Assembly: GCF_000521215.1 (NCBI RefSeq)
Contig: NZ_KI928934.1
Location: forward strand, 40,695 to 82,097
DNA length: 41,403 nucleotides
Direction: 5' to 3'
Source of the DNA: Labrenzia sp. DG1229
GTDB taxonomy: Bacteria; Pseudomonadota; Alphaproteobacteria; Rhizobiales; Stappiaceae
The notes beneath the pieces were generated by a model, which had not been told where the DNA came from, made no database searches, and was given only the letters and a program-made list of their open reading frames with translations. The position numbers and the translations under genes are program-made. Below are positions 34,079 through 41,403 of the stretch, piece after piece. Positions within the stretch are counted from its first letter, which is position 1. Every line of letters starts with the position of its first letter.

Positions 34079-35617
34079 TCAGACGTTGCTGTCCGGGAAT
34101 GAAGCCTTGCGCTCGGCGATATAGGCCTGCAGGGCGTCGTCAATGCCGGGATCAAGCTCCGGCCCGTTATAGGACCTGAGCATCTCTTTCCACCTTGAAT
34201 TGGCACGGGCAGCCGAGTCCTGCTCACCGTCGGCCAGCCATTGTTCGAACGAGTTGTTGTCGGCGATCGCAGACCGGTAGAACGCGGCTTCAAAATTGCG
34301 CTGTGTATGCGCTGCGCCGAGGAAGTGGCCACCTGGACCGACCTCCTGCAAGGCATCCATGGCGAGGGATTCCTCCGAAATCTCGATACCCTTTGCAAGC
34401 ACGTGCATCATGCCGAGCTGGTCTGCGTCCATCACGAATTTCTCGTAGGAAGAACACAGTCCGCCTTCCAGCCAGCCTGCCGAATGCAGGGCGAAGTTCA
34501 CGCCAGAATGAACAGTTGCAAGGATCGTTTGTGCCGATTCTTGCGCGGATTGTGCGTCGGGCAGTTTGGACGCAGTAAACGAACCGCCGGAACGGAAGGG
34601 CAATTTGAGTCGGCGAGCCAGTTTCGCGGCACCGTTGAGAAGTAACGATCCTTCCGGGCTGCCGAATGTCGGAGCTCCGGACTGCATCGAGATGGAGCTG
34701 ACGAATGCGCCGAAAACGACAGGAGCTCCAGGGCGAATAAGCTGTGTCAGCGCGCAACCGGCCATGGCCTCCGCCAGAACCTGTGACAGTGTGCCCGCCA
34801 CGGTTACGGGGCTCATGGCGCCCGCCAGAATGAACGGAGAAACGATACAGGCCTGATTGTGGCGTGCATAGACCTTGAGGGCGCCGAGCATGGTCGAATC
34901 GAACACAAGCGGAGAGTTTGCGTTGATCAGCTGAATCATGACGCAGTTCTGATCGACGAACTCATCGCCGAATGTGATCTGAGCCATCTTGACTGAATCT
35001 TCCGCACGTTCCGGCGCTGTGACCGATCCCATGAAGGGCTTGTCGGAATACTTGATATGGGAATAGACCATGTCGAAATGGCGCTTGTTCACCGGCAGGT
35101 CGACAGGTTCGCAAACGGTTCCGCCTGAATGATGCAGCCAGGGTGACATGTAGGCCAGCTTCACGAAGTTTCGAAAATCCTCGATCGTGCCATAGCGCCG
35201 CCCCTGGTCGAGGTCGGTGACAAATGGAGGTCCGTAGACAGGCGCAAAGACAAGATTGTTGCCGCCGATTTCCACATTCCTGGCGGAGTTTCGAGCGTGT
35301 TGCGTAAATTGCGACGGTGCGGTCTTCAGAATCTCGCGCAGCATTCCTTTGGGAAAACGCACGCGCTCACCGTCGACTTCGGCTCCTGCATCTTTCCATA
35401 TTTCCAGGACTTCCGGGTCTTCCCGGAATTCCAGACCGATTTCCGCAAGAATCCGATCGGCGTTGGCCTCAATCCTTTCAACGCCTTCCTCACCGAGGAC
35501 GTCGTAATTCGGAATGTTTCTGGAAATATAGGGAACAGCCTGACCTGCGGGACCCGATTGCCGGCGTTCTCGGCGGGCGGATCGTCCTCGGCGGCCTGAC
35601 GGGGCGGCGTCTGACAT
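34079..35617 (-). CDS. MttB-family (trimethylamine methyltransferase-like) protein without pyrrolysine
   Basis: 512 aa of the MttB superfamily: a short Arg-rich start, then NYDVLGEEGVERIEANADRILAEIGLEF, GPPFVTDLDQGRRYGTIEDFRNFVKLAYM, a TIM-barrel body with SGGTVCEPVDLPVNKRHFD and GAPVVFGAFVSSISMQSGAPTFGSPE, and the C-terminal LQEVGPGGHFLGAAHTQRNF. There is no in-frame TAG, so it is a non-pyrrolysine homologue. Known relatives demethylate quaternary amines such as glycine betaine and methylate a corrinoid protein. No corrinoid protein gene is in this window. GGAG precedes the ATG. It is divergent from the FAD-GcvT gene and bmt, which supports a methylamine or betaine role. Confidence 0.9.
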   Translation of the reverse strand: MSDAAPSGRRGRSARRERRQSGPAGQAVPYISRNIPNYDVLGEEGVERIEANADRILAEIGLEFREDPEVLEIWKDAGAEVDGERVRFPKGMLREILKTAPSQFTQHARNSARNVEIGGNNLVFAPVYGPPFVTDLDQGRRYGTIEDFRNFVKLAYMSPWLHHSGGTVCEPVDLPVNKRHFDMVYSHIKYSDKPFMGSVTAPERAEDSVKMAQITFGDEFVDQNCVMIQLINANSPLVFDSTMLGALKVYARHNQACIVSPFILAGAMSPVTVAGTLSQVLAEAMAGCALTQLIRPGAPVVFGAFVSSISMQSGAPTFGSPEGSLLLNGAAKLARRLKLPFRSGGSFTASKLPDAQSAQESAQTILATVHSGVNFALHSAGWLEGGLCSSYEKFVMDADQLGMMHVLAKGIEISEESLAMDALQEVGPGGHFLGAAHTQRNFEAAFYRSAIADNNSFEQWLADGEQDSAARANSRWKEMLRSYNGPELDPGIDDALQAYIAERKASFPDSNV

Positions 35618-36138
35618 TCTTCATCTCCAAAGATGGTTTTTTTAGTTTGGCGTAGTCTTTATCAGGCACATGTGCAACCCGGCTCCAGAAGCGTCGCACA
35701 TTGCTATAAATGCGTCATGTCACTTACTTGATCGATTTTATCCTGCAAATCCGTTCATCACCACGTGGATTCGGGCGCATTTGGTTCTTTTCGGGCAGAC
35801 GTGATGCGTTCGCATGGTGAATGACCCTCAACAAGGTTGATCGGCACCAGTCAGAATTAGTGGCTGCCAACGCTTCTGACCCGTAACGGGCCGCTATCGA
35901 ACATGCCCGGTTTTTTGGATTTTTGGATTGTCGTGTCGTGGTGATAATGCCGCAATGACGCATTCAAGCTATTTTGCCCCTTGATCTATCGCGATACTGC
36001 CGGCCAAAGATTGAGATCCGGCACGGGCTCCTGGCCAGCCGCAACCGGAGTTCTGTTCGGTCAATCCGTCGCGGATGTCACAAGTTGAAGGAAGCCGACT
36101 TGTCAGGTCGCTTTCACTTTAATGAAAAGGAATGAATC
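35618..36138. other. Intergenic region, 521 bp, between the divergent mttB-like and FAD-GcvT genes
   Basis: A perfect 10-bp palindrome GCACATGTGC lies at 35666-35675, about 50 bp before the mttB-like start. TTTCA-N6-TGAAA lies just before the FAD-GcvT ribosome site (AAAAGGA). No convincing gene: the 79-aa minus frame at 35724-35963 has no ribosome site and an unlikely composition. The region is long enough for two separately controlled promoters, but I could not identify consensus promoters with confidence. Confidence 0.5.
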
Positions 36139-38700
36139 ATGTCAGCATTTCCTGACAGGGCAAAAGTTGTCATCGTTGGTCTTGGCGGCATTGTCGGCGC
36201 TTCAGTTGCGCACCACCTCATAGAGCGCGGCTGGGATGATATCGTTGGCATTGATAAGTCCGGCATTCCAACAGATATCGGCTCAACAGCTCACGCATCC
36301 GATTTCTGCTACACCACAAGCCACGACTATCTCTCCGTCTGGACGACCCAGTATTCCATCGATTTCTTTGAAAAGATGGGACACTACGCCCGCGTTGGCG
36401 GTCTTGAGATCGCACGTACCGGCGACGATGCGTGGATGGAGGAAATCAAGCGGAAAGTGACATCGGGGAAGGCGTTCGGCACGAATGTGCGCCTTGTCAG
36501 CCCGGCCGAGATCAAGGAAAAGTTTCCGCTGATCGAGGAAGACATGGTTCAGGGCGGTATGTGGGATCCCGACGCCGGCCTGGTCATACCGCGGTCGCAG
36601 ACCGTCGCCGGCAAGCTCGTCGACGAGGGGGAAAAGACCGGAAAACTGAAGGCATTCGCAAACACACCCGCACAGTCCCTGATCGTCGAAAGTGGCCGCA
36701 TCAAGGGCGTTGTCACGCATCGCGGCACGATCATGGCCGACCATGTCATCGTTTGCGCTGGACTGTGGGGACGCCAGATCGCCGAAATGGTCGGAGAGGA
36801 TCTCCCGGTCATGCCTGTCGACCACCCCTTGACGTTCTTTGGCCCCTACAACGAATTCGAGGGGACCGGCAAGGACATCGGTTATCCGTTACTGCGTGAT
36901 CAGGGCAATTCGGCCTATATGCGTGATACGGGCGATCCAAAAACGGCCGAAGGCGGCCAGATCGAGTGGGGCTATTACGAAACGACGCATCCGCGCATGT
37001 GTCACCCGCGCGATATCCTGGAAAAGAACCAGGCACGGCTGTCGCCTTCCCAACGCGATCTTGAAATGGAACAGGTCATCGAACCGCTTGAGCGCGCGAT
37101 GGAACTGACACCGATCCTCGGCGAGCTTGGCTACAACGAGGGCCATTCCTTCAATGGTCTGCTTCAGGTCTCGGCCGCTGGAGGTCCATCCTGCGGAGAA
37201 AGCCAGAAGGTCCGTGGCCTTTGGTATTGTGTCGCCATCTGGGTCAAGGACGGACCGGGTTATGGCAAACTGATTGCTGACTGGATCACTGACGGCCGGA
37301 CGGAAATCGACCATGCCACGATCGATTATTCGCGTTTCTATGCGCACCAGCTAACCGAAGAATTCATCGAGGGTCGCTGCTATGAGGCCGCTCAAAAGAT
37401 TTACTTCCCGGCCATTCACCCGCGCGAACCCTATGCCAACGGTCGAAACGTCAAGCGGTCCCCGTTTTACGAACGGGAAGTTGAACTCGGTGGACACTTC
37501 ATGGAGCTTGGCGGTTGGGAGCGTGCGCACGGCTATGCTGCCAACGAACATCTGCTGGAAAAATACGGCAACAGGGTCCCGGTTCGCGAGTCGGAGTGGG
37601 ACAGCCGTCATTTCTGGCGCGTATCGAATGCCGAACAGCTTGCCCTGAGTGAAGACTGCGGCATCATCAATCTGTCGCACTTTTACATGTTCGACGTTGA
37701 GGGCCCGGATCATGTCGAGCTGATGGAGTGGTTATGCGCCGCAAGGATCGGTGGCGACAACAACGTGGGCAAGGGGATCTACACCCATTTCCTGGATGAC
37801 GAAGGCAATGTGCGCGCGGACCTGACCGTATTTCGTATGTCCGATCGATGCCGCATCGTCGATGGCGCCGATGCAGGACCCCGCGACTGCCTTTATGTGA
37901 AGCGCGTAGCCGAGGAAAAGGGCTTCAATGTCACGGTTACCGATGTGAGTGAGACATTCACGACCATTGGTATCTGGGGACCGAACGCGCGCGACAATCT
38001 CATGAAAGTCGTGTCTGACCCTGCTGCGCTCGATCCGGATAATTTCCCCTTTGCGGCAATCCGGTCGATCGAGGTCGCCGGCAAACCGGTCTCTGCACTC
38101 CGTCTCTCCTATGTCGGTGAACAGGGTTGGGAACTGCACATGAAATATGAGGACGGGCTTGCTGTCTGGGATGCTCTGCGCGCGGTCGGTGTCATGGCCG
38201 TTGGCGTCGAAACCTATGCAAACTCCAGACGCATGGAAAAGAGCCTGCGTTTGCAGAATGCCGACCTGTTGACCCAGTACAATCTCTATGAAGCGGATCT
38301 CGCGCGTCCGAAGGTGAAAGAGGCCGATTTCCGCGGCAAGGACAAACACCTTGAATACCGGGTCCGTGACAGGCAGCCGGCCATGCTTTGCACATTGGTG
38401 ATGACCGAAAATACCGATGCCAGCGGCGTGAAGCGTTATCCTGTTGGGGCAATGCCGGTGATGGATCTGGAGACCGGGAAGACACTTGTCGACAGCCTCG
38501 GCCGGATTTCCTACACGACCTCCGTTGCTTACGGTCCGACGATCGGAAAGAACATCGCGCTGGCCTATCTGCCGCAGGACTATTGTGAAGTCGGCCGTAA
38601 GCTGACGGTCGAATACATGTCAGAAACCTATCCGGCGGAAGTGGCCGGTGTCGGCTATCAGCCTCTCTACGATCCGGAGAACCGCAAGCCGAGAAGTTGA
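36139..38700 (+). CDS. FAD-dependent oxidoreductase fused to GcvT (dimethylglycine/sarcosine dehydrogenase-like)
   Basis: 853 aa, cytoplasmic. The N-terminal FAD domain (about 1-390) starts KVVIVGLGGIVGASVAHHL (GxGxxG). It has GSTAHASDF where the covalent-FAD His motif of dimethylglycine dehydrogenase lies, and later HSFNGLLQVSAAGGPSCGES. A linker domain (about 390-450) leads to the GcvT folate domain (about 450-850): GIINLSHFYMFDVEGPDHVELMEWL, GGDNNVGKGIYTHFLDDEG, RLSYVGEQGWELHMKYEDG and a C-terminal barrel with VGRKLTVEYMSETYPAEV. The architecture is that of enzymes that oxidise an N-methyl group and load the formaldehyde on tetrahydrofolate. AAAAGGA precedes the ATG. The exact substrate is not proven; neighbours suggest a betaine-derived amine. 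Confidence 0.9.
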   Translation: MSAFPDRAKVVIVGLGGIVGASVAHHLIERGWDDIVGIDKSGIPTDIGSTAHASDFCYTTSHDYLSVWTTQYSIDFFEKMGHYARVGGLEIARTGDDAWMEEIKRKVTSGKAFGTNVRLVSPAEIKEKFPLIEEDMVQGGMWDPDAGLVIPRSQTVAGKLVDEGEKTGKLKAFANTPAQSLIVESGRIKGVVTHRGTIMADHVIVCAGLWGRQIAEMVGEDLPVMPVDHPLTFFGPYNEFEGTGKDIGYPLLRDQGNSAYMRDTGDPKTAEGGQIEWGYYETTHPRMCHPRDILEKNQARLSPSQRDLEMEQVIEPLERAMELTPILGELGYNEGHSFNGLLQVSAAGGPSCGESQKVRGLWYCVAIWVKDGPGYGKLIADWITDGRTEIDHATIDYSRFYAHQLTEEFIEGRCYEAAQKIYFPAIHPREPYANGRNVKRSPFYEREVELGGHFMELGGWERAHGYAANEHLLEKYGNRVPVRESEWDSRHFWRVSNAEQLALSEDCGIINLSHFYMFDVEGPDHVELMEWLCAARIGGDNNVGKGIYTHFLDDEGNVRADLTVFRMSDRCRIVDGADAGPRDCLYVKRVAEEKGFNVTVTDVSETFTTIGIWGPNARDNLMKVVSDPAALDPDNFPFAAIRSIEVAGKPVSALRLSYVGEQGWELHMKYEDGLAVWDALRAVGVMAVGVETYANSRRMEKSLRLQNADLLTQYNLYEADLARPKVKEADFRGKDKHLEYRVRDRQPAMLCTLVMTENTDASGVKRYPVGAMPVMDLETGKTLVDSLGRISYTTSVAYGPTIGKNIALAYLPQDYCEVGRKLTVEYMSETYPAEVAGVGYQPLYDPENRKPRS

Positions 38701-38775
38701 CCTCTTTCTGACGTGACTGGAGATACCCGCGACCGACCCTGACGGCGCGGGGCACATCATCTGGAAAACTGTCAA

Positions 38776-38801
38776 AACCCGCGTGGACATCCGCGCGGGT
38801 T
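38776..38801 (+). terminator. Hairpin after the FAD-GcvT gene, possible weak terminator
   Basis: Arms AACCCGCG (38776-38783) and CGCGGGTT (38794-38801) with a 10-nt loop, followed by CTGCTATTG, which is a poor T-run. It may only partly stop transcription, so bmt could be read through from the FAD-GcvT promoter. Confidence 0.5.
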
Positions 38802-38859
38802 CTGCTATTGCAGGCAGCCAATGCAACCAAGACGAAGCCGGAACACGAAAGACCTCCGA

Positions 38860-39891
38860 ATGTCGAAATTTGAAGACCTTTTGGCGCGCAAGGGAGCACT
38901 CCTTGCCGATGGTGCAACTGGGACCAATCTGTTCGAGATGGGGCTGTTGTCCGGTGATGCACCGGAGCTCTGGAATGTAGACGAACCGGAGAAAATCAGG
39001 GCGCTGCACCAATCCTTTGTCGATGCCGGATCCGACATCATCCTGACCAACACTTTCGGCTGTAACCGTCATCGCCTGAAGTTGCACAAGGCTGAAGGCC
39101 GGGTGAAGGAACTCAATGTCGCCGGTGTGGAACTGGCGAAGGAAGTGGCCGCGACAGTCGACCGGGAAGTGCTGATCGGCGGTTCGATCGGCCCGACAGG
39201 CGAATTGTTCCAGCCGCTTGGTGCGCTGAGCTACGAGGACGGCGTCGTTGCTTTCCGCGAGCAGATAGAAGGCCTCGTCGAAGGTGGCGCTGATGTATTG
39301 TGGGCAGAAACCATGTCGGCCATCGAGGAAATGAAGGCAGTCGCGGAGGCGTCGAAGGATTTCGACCTTCCACTGGTCATCACGGCCAGTTTCGACACCG
39401 CCGGAAAAACCATGATGGGCCTTGCACCCAGGGGGTTAGGCGATCTGCAATCCGATTTCGAGTGCACACCGGTCGCAATAGGGTCCAATTGCGGGGTTGG
39501 TGCTTCAGACCTGCTGGCAGCGGTCATGGAAATCACCGAAGCCTATCCGGATGCGATTGTCGTCGCGAAGGCCAACTGCGGCATTCCGCAGATCCGTGGA
39601 GATGAAGTTGTCTACACCGGAACGCCCGAACTGATGGCAAAATACACACACATGGCGTTGGATGCAGGCGCCCGGATCATCGGAGGATGTTGTGGAACAT
39701 CTCCTGTCCATCTTGCCGCCATGCGAAGCGCGCTGGACACGCATGCTGATGGGCAACGGCCGACGCTTGACGAAGTGTTGAGCGAGATTGGTCCGCTGGT
39801 GTCGCCTCCCAACAAGGCAGCCGATGCAGCCCGGGCTGAAAGCGAGGCGGCAGGAACCACGGGCCGGCGCCGTGGGCGCAGACGTGGCTGA
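38860..39891 (+). CDS. bmt: Betaine-homocysteine S-methyltransferase-type enzyme
   Basis: 343 aa from ATG 38860 (MSKFEDLLARKG); the open frame to 38821 has a less plausible Arg-rich extension. The homocysteine S-methyltransferase fold (Pfam S-methyl_trans) is clear: LLADGATGTNLFEMGL, ILTNTFGCNRHRL, GGSIGPTGELFQPLG, and the zinc ligands in GSNCG and GGCCGTSPVHL. The enzyme transfers a methyl group, typically from glycine betaine, to homocysteine to give methionine. The C-terminus ends in a basic RRRGRRRG tail, not a conserved part of the family. The gene follows the FAD-GcvT gene by 160 bp on the same strand. Confidence 0.92.
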   Translation: MSKFEDLLARKGALLADGATGTNLFEMGLLSGDAPELWNVDEPEKIRALHQSFVDAGSDIILTNTFGCNRHRLKLHKAEGRVKELNVAGVELAKEVAATVDREVLIGGSIGPTGELFQPLGALSYEDGVVAFREQIEGLVEGGADVLWAETMSAIEEMKAVAEASKDFDLPLVITASFDTAGKTMMGLAPRGLGDLQSDFECTPVAIGSNCGVGASDLLAAVMEITEAYPDAIVVAKANCGIPQIRGDEVVYTGTPELMAKYTHMALDAGARIIGGCCGTSPVHLAAMRSALDTHADGQRPTLDEVLSEIGPLVSPPNKAADAARAESEAAGTTGRRRGRRRG

Positions 39892-39956
39892 CGTTATCCT
39901 ACCCTGGCGATAGGGCGAGGATCTGACGACCATGTTGCCGGTTCAGCTGTTGCTGC

Positions 39957-40457
39957 TCAGCAACTGCCGGGTTGTGTGTCCTTGTAGGACTTTTTCGTTT
40001 CCTTGAGCGACGCAGAGACGATCCCCATCGGCTGATAGGGAGGATCGCTCTGCATGCCGGGATTGATCATGTGGATCTTGTAACACCCGGTATAGACTTT
40101 ACGCTTGCCGCTCGTCTGTATGGCGTCGATTGCCACCGGTAGGGCCCAGTAGATTTGTCCGGCACCCGGGTCGGGTTCTGTAGGTCCGAATTTCACACTC
40201 ACCGTTTTGGTGTCCGAATAGCCTTTGGCCCAGGTTTCGAAATTCTGTGGAGCCGAACTTTTCTGAAAATAGCCGTAGGCCTGCACGTAATACCCGTTGC
40301 TTATGGCGAAATAGTAGCTTTCAACCAGCTTCTGTGGACTCGACCGGTCATCCATGAAGGTCCAGTCATCGGCGTGTGCCAGTCCGGACAGGAAAAGCAC
40401 GGCCAGGACAGTCGAAGTTTTTGTTGCAAATTGGCCAACGGCGCGTGAATTGAACAT
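39957..40457 (-). CDS. Secreted protein of unknown function
   Basis: 166 aa from ATG 40457 (GAGAA upstream); an ATG at 40481 is also in frame. A signal peptide ends ...LFLSGLAHA. The mature part begins DDWTFMDDRSSPQKLVESYYFAISNGYYVQAYGYFQ, reminiscent of a SnoaL/NTF2-like repeat used by small periplasmic proteins, and has two Cys (YTGCYKIH and the C-terminal SC) that could form a disulfide. No family is recognised with confidence. Convergent with bmt. Confidence 0.75.
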   Translation of the reverse strand: MFNSRAVGQFATKTSTVLAVLFLSGLAHADDWTFMDDRSSPQKLVESYYFAISNGYYVQAYGYFQKSSAPQNFETWAKGYSDTKTVSVKFGPTEPDPGAGQIYWALPVAIDAIQTSGKRKVYTGCYKIHMINPGMQSDPPYQPMGIVSASLKETKKSYKDTQPGSC

Positions 40458-40692
40458 CAGGGAATTCTCTTTTTCCGACATGAATTCAAAGAGTGAACCG
40501 ACAATACGAAATCTTCGTCGTCAATCATAGTGGAGCGCTGAACCGCAGCGATACCATGGCTGCAACACTCGAAAAATCAGCTGAACGAAAGTGAATTAAA
40601 CCAAGGTTTATTGTAATTGAACCATCTCCTGCTACTTCAGCGCTGGATTTGCTCCCTGGCGCTGAACGGAGCTTTCGAATCGGGAGAGTGAC

Positions 40693-41403
40693 TTGAGAAT
40701 ATCCGGACTGGTTTTGATCGCCCTTGCGTGTCTCTTGCCATTAATCTGGTTTGTGCCTCTCGCGGCAACGCGCGACCCGGTCGCGCTATTCAGCCAGTAT
40801 CTCGGGTCTTCAGCGCTGGTCCTGATGGGCATCAACCAGTTCATCGCAACACGGATGCCAGGTCTCGAAACGGTATTTGGTCCGCTTGACAGGATTTATG
40901 TCCTGCACAAATGGCTCGGTGTCATCGCCATGGTCGCGATGGGCCTGCACGATATTGTCGATGCTGAAATGAACGGTCTTCGGGGCGGTCCGCTCGCCGG
41001 AATTGCCGAAGATATCGGTGAAATCAGTCTCTACGGACTGCTTGTTCTCGCCCTTGCGTCGGTCATAACCTTCATTCCCTATCATTTGTGGAAATGGAGC
41101 CATCGGCTGATCGGCACTTTTTTCGCGCTTGCGGCCTTTCACTTCTTTTTCATCGAGAAACCCTTCTCCATTGCAGATCCGCTTGGGCTCTATATTTCGG
41201 CCTTCTGTCTGCTCGGTATGATCAGCTATCTTTGGATGTCCTTGCTCCGGCCAATGGTACCGCGTGGACACGGCTACAAGGTTTCTGCCGTCAGGCATCT
41301 GGGTGGACTGACGGAAGTCGAGTTGAAACCCAAAGGCCGGGGACTGAAGCACAAACCTGGACAATTCGCATTTCTTTCAATCAAACGGGGAGCGGTCTGT
41401 CGG
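40693..41403 (+). CDS. Ferric reductase-like transmembrane flavoprotein (3' end outside window)
   Basis: The frame is open from TTG 40693 (GGGAGAG upstream) to the window end, 237 codons. Six hydrophobic helices include ISGLVLIALACLLPLIWFV, LHKWLGVIAMVAMGLHDIVD, ISLYGLLVLALASVITFI, WSHRLIGTFFALAAFHFFFI and LGLYISAFCLLGMISYLW. His residues are placed for two haems, as in the ferric reductase-like (NOX/FRE) domain. It is followed by LTEVELKPKGRGLKHKPGQFAFLSI, the start of a FAD-binding FR-type domain. The family moves electrons from NAD(P)H across the membrane to an acceptor such as Fe(III). The last codons may be out of frame. Confidence 0.84.
   Translation, partial: MRISGLVLIALACLLPLIWFVPLAATRDPVALFSQYLGSSALVLMGINQFIATRMPGLETVFGPLDRIYVLHKWLGVIAMVAMGLHDIVDAEMNGLRGGPLAGIAEDIGEISLYGLLVLALASVITFIPYHLWKWSHRLIGTFFALAAFHFFFIEKPFSIADPLGLYISAFCLLGMISYLWMSLLRPMVPRGHGYKVSAVRHLGGLTEVELKPKGRGLKHKPGQFAFLSIKRGAVCR

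Noticed and set aside
34079..35617. Pyrrolysine (in-frame TAG) in the mttB-like gene
   Set aside because: The frame is continuous with no internal TAG and reaches normal length, so it is a non-pyrrolysine member.
35724..35963. 79-codon minus-strand frame upstream of the mttB-like gene
   Set aside because: No ribosome site, no recognisable domain, and it fills the expected promoter region of divergent genes.
38701..38859. SAM- or SAH-type riboswitch upstream of bmt
   Set aside because: Such switches occur before methionine-cycle genes in related bacteria, but apart from one simple hairpin I could not match a conserved core here.

Overview
The window looks like chromosome of a marine-type alphaproteobacterium, probably Hyphomicrobiales and possibly near Stappiaceae/Roseibium. 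This rests on overall gene style: a MoaA and an Mrp of rhizobial type, the TamA/TamB pair, class I fumarase, a FAD-GcvT/MttB/betaine-homocysteine methyltransferase set, moderate GC, and many ATGA start/stop overlaps. The placement is inference from protein resemblance. I see no tRNA, rRNA, CRISPR, insertion sequence or prophage.

Layout. 1-3.6 kb: the 3' end of an Mrp/ApbC Fe-S carrier, a Bcr/CflA drug transporter, and moaA on the minus strand. 3.7-6.6 kb: two divergent regulated operons, a Tat-exported Acg-type nitroreductase plus MarR on minus and cupin-ArsR-SRPBCC on plus. Each has its own palindromic operator in the shared 150-bp gap. 6.7-9.5 kb: photolyase, a DUF971 protein and a small DnaB-like ATPase. 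9.5-11.7 kb: a three-gene minus operon (small membrane protein, DUF1348, PPOX-fold flavoprotein) facing a TetR gene, with three copies of one operator between them. 11.7-18.1 kb, all minus: L,D-transpeptidase, a membrane protein with a DUF1963 protein, class I fumarase, and a YceI/cytochrome b561/YceI operon. 18.6-22.5 kb: a FecR-domain protein with a long Asn/Gly/Ser repeat tail, then a CHASE2-PAS-GGDEF-EAL protein. 22.6-31.3 kb, minus: gabD, a small XRE regulator, tamB and tamA. 31.6-39.9 kb: one-carbon genes (folD, mttB homologue, FAD-GcvT protein, bmt) with an AGE-family epimerase between folD and mttB. 40-41.4 kb: a secreted protein of unknown function and the 5' part of a ferric-reductase-like membrane flavoprotein, cut by the window end.

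How genes work together. mttB, the FAD-GcvT oxidase, bmt and folD fit handling of methyl groups from betaine-like methylamines into folate and methionine. TamA and TamB form the envelope assembly machine. The FecR protein and the CHASE2-EAL protein look like a periplasmic input coupled to cyclic-di-GMP breakdown, since the GGDEF motif is degenerate and the EAL residues are intact.

Main caution. Three genes (MFS transporter, Acg nitroreductase, small ATPase) are each broken by what reads as loss of one base in a short homopolymer, and a fourth case is possible at the right edge. Such a uniform pattern suggests sequencing or assembly error rather than several independent pseudogenes, so these genes may be intact in the organism.
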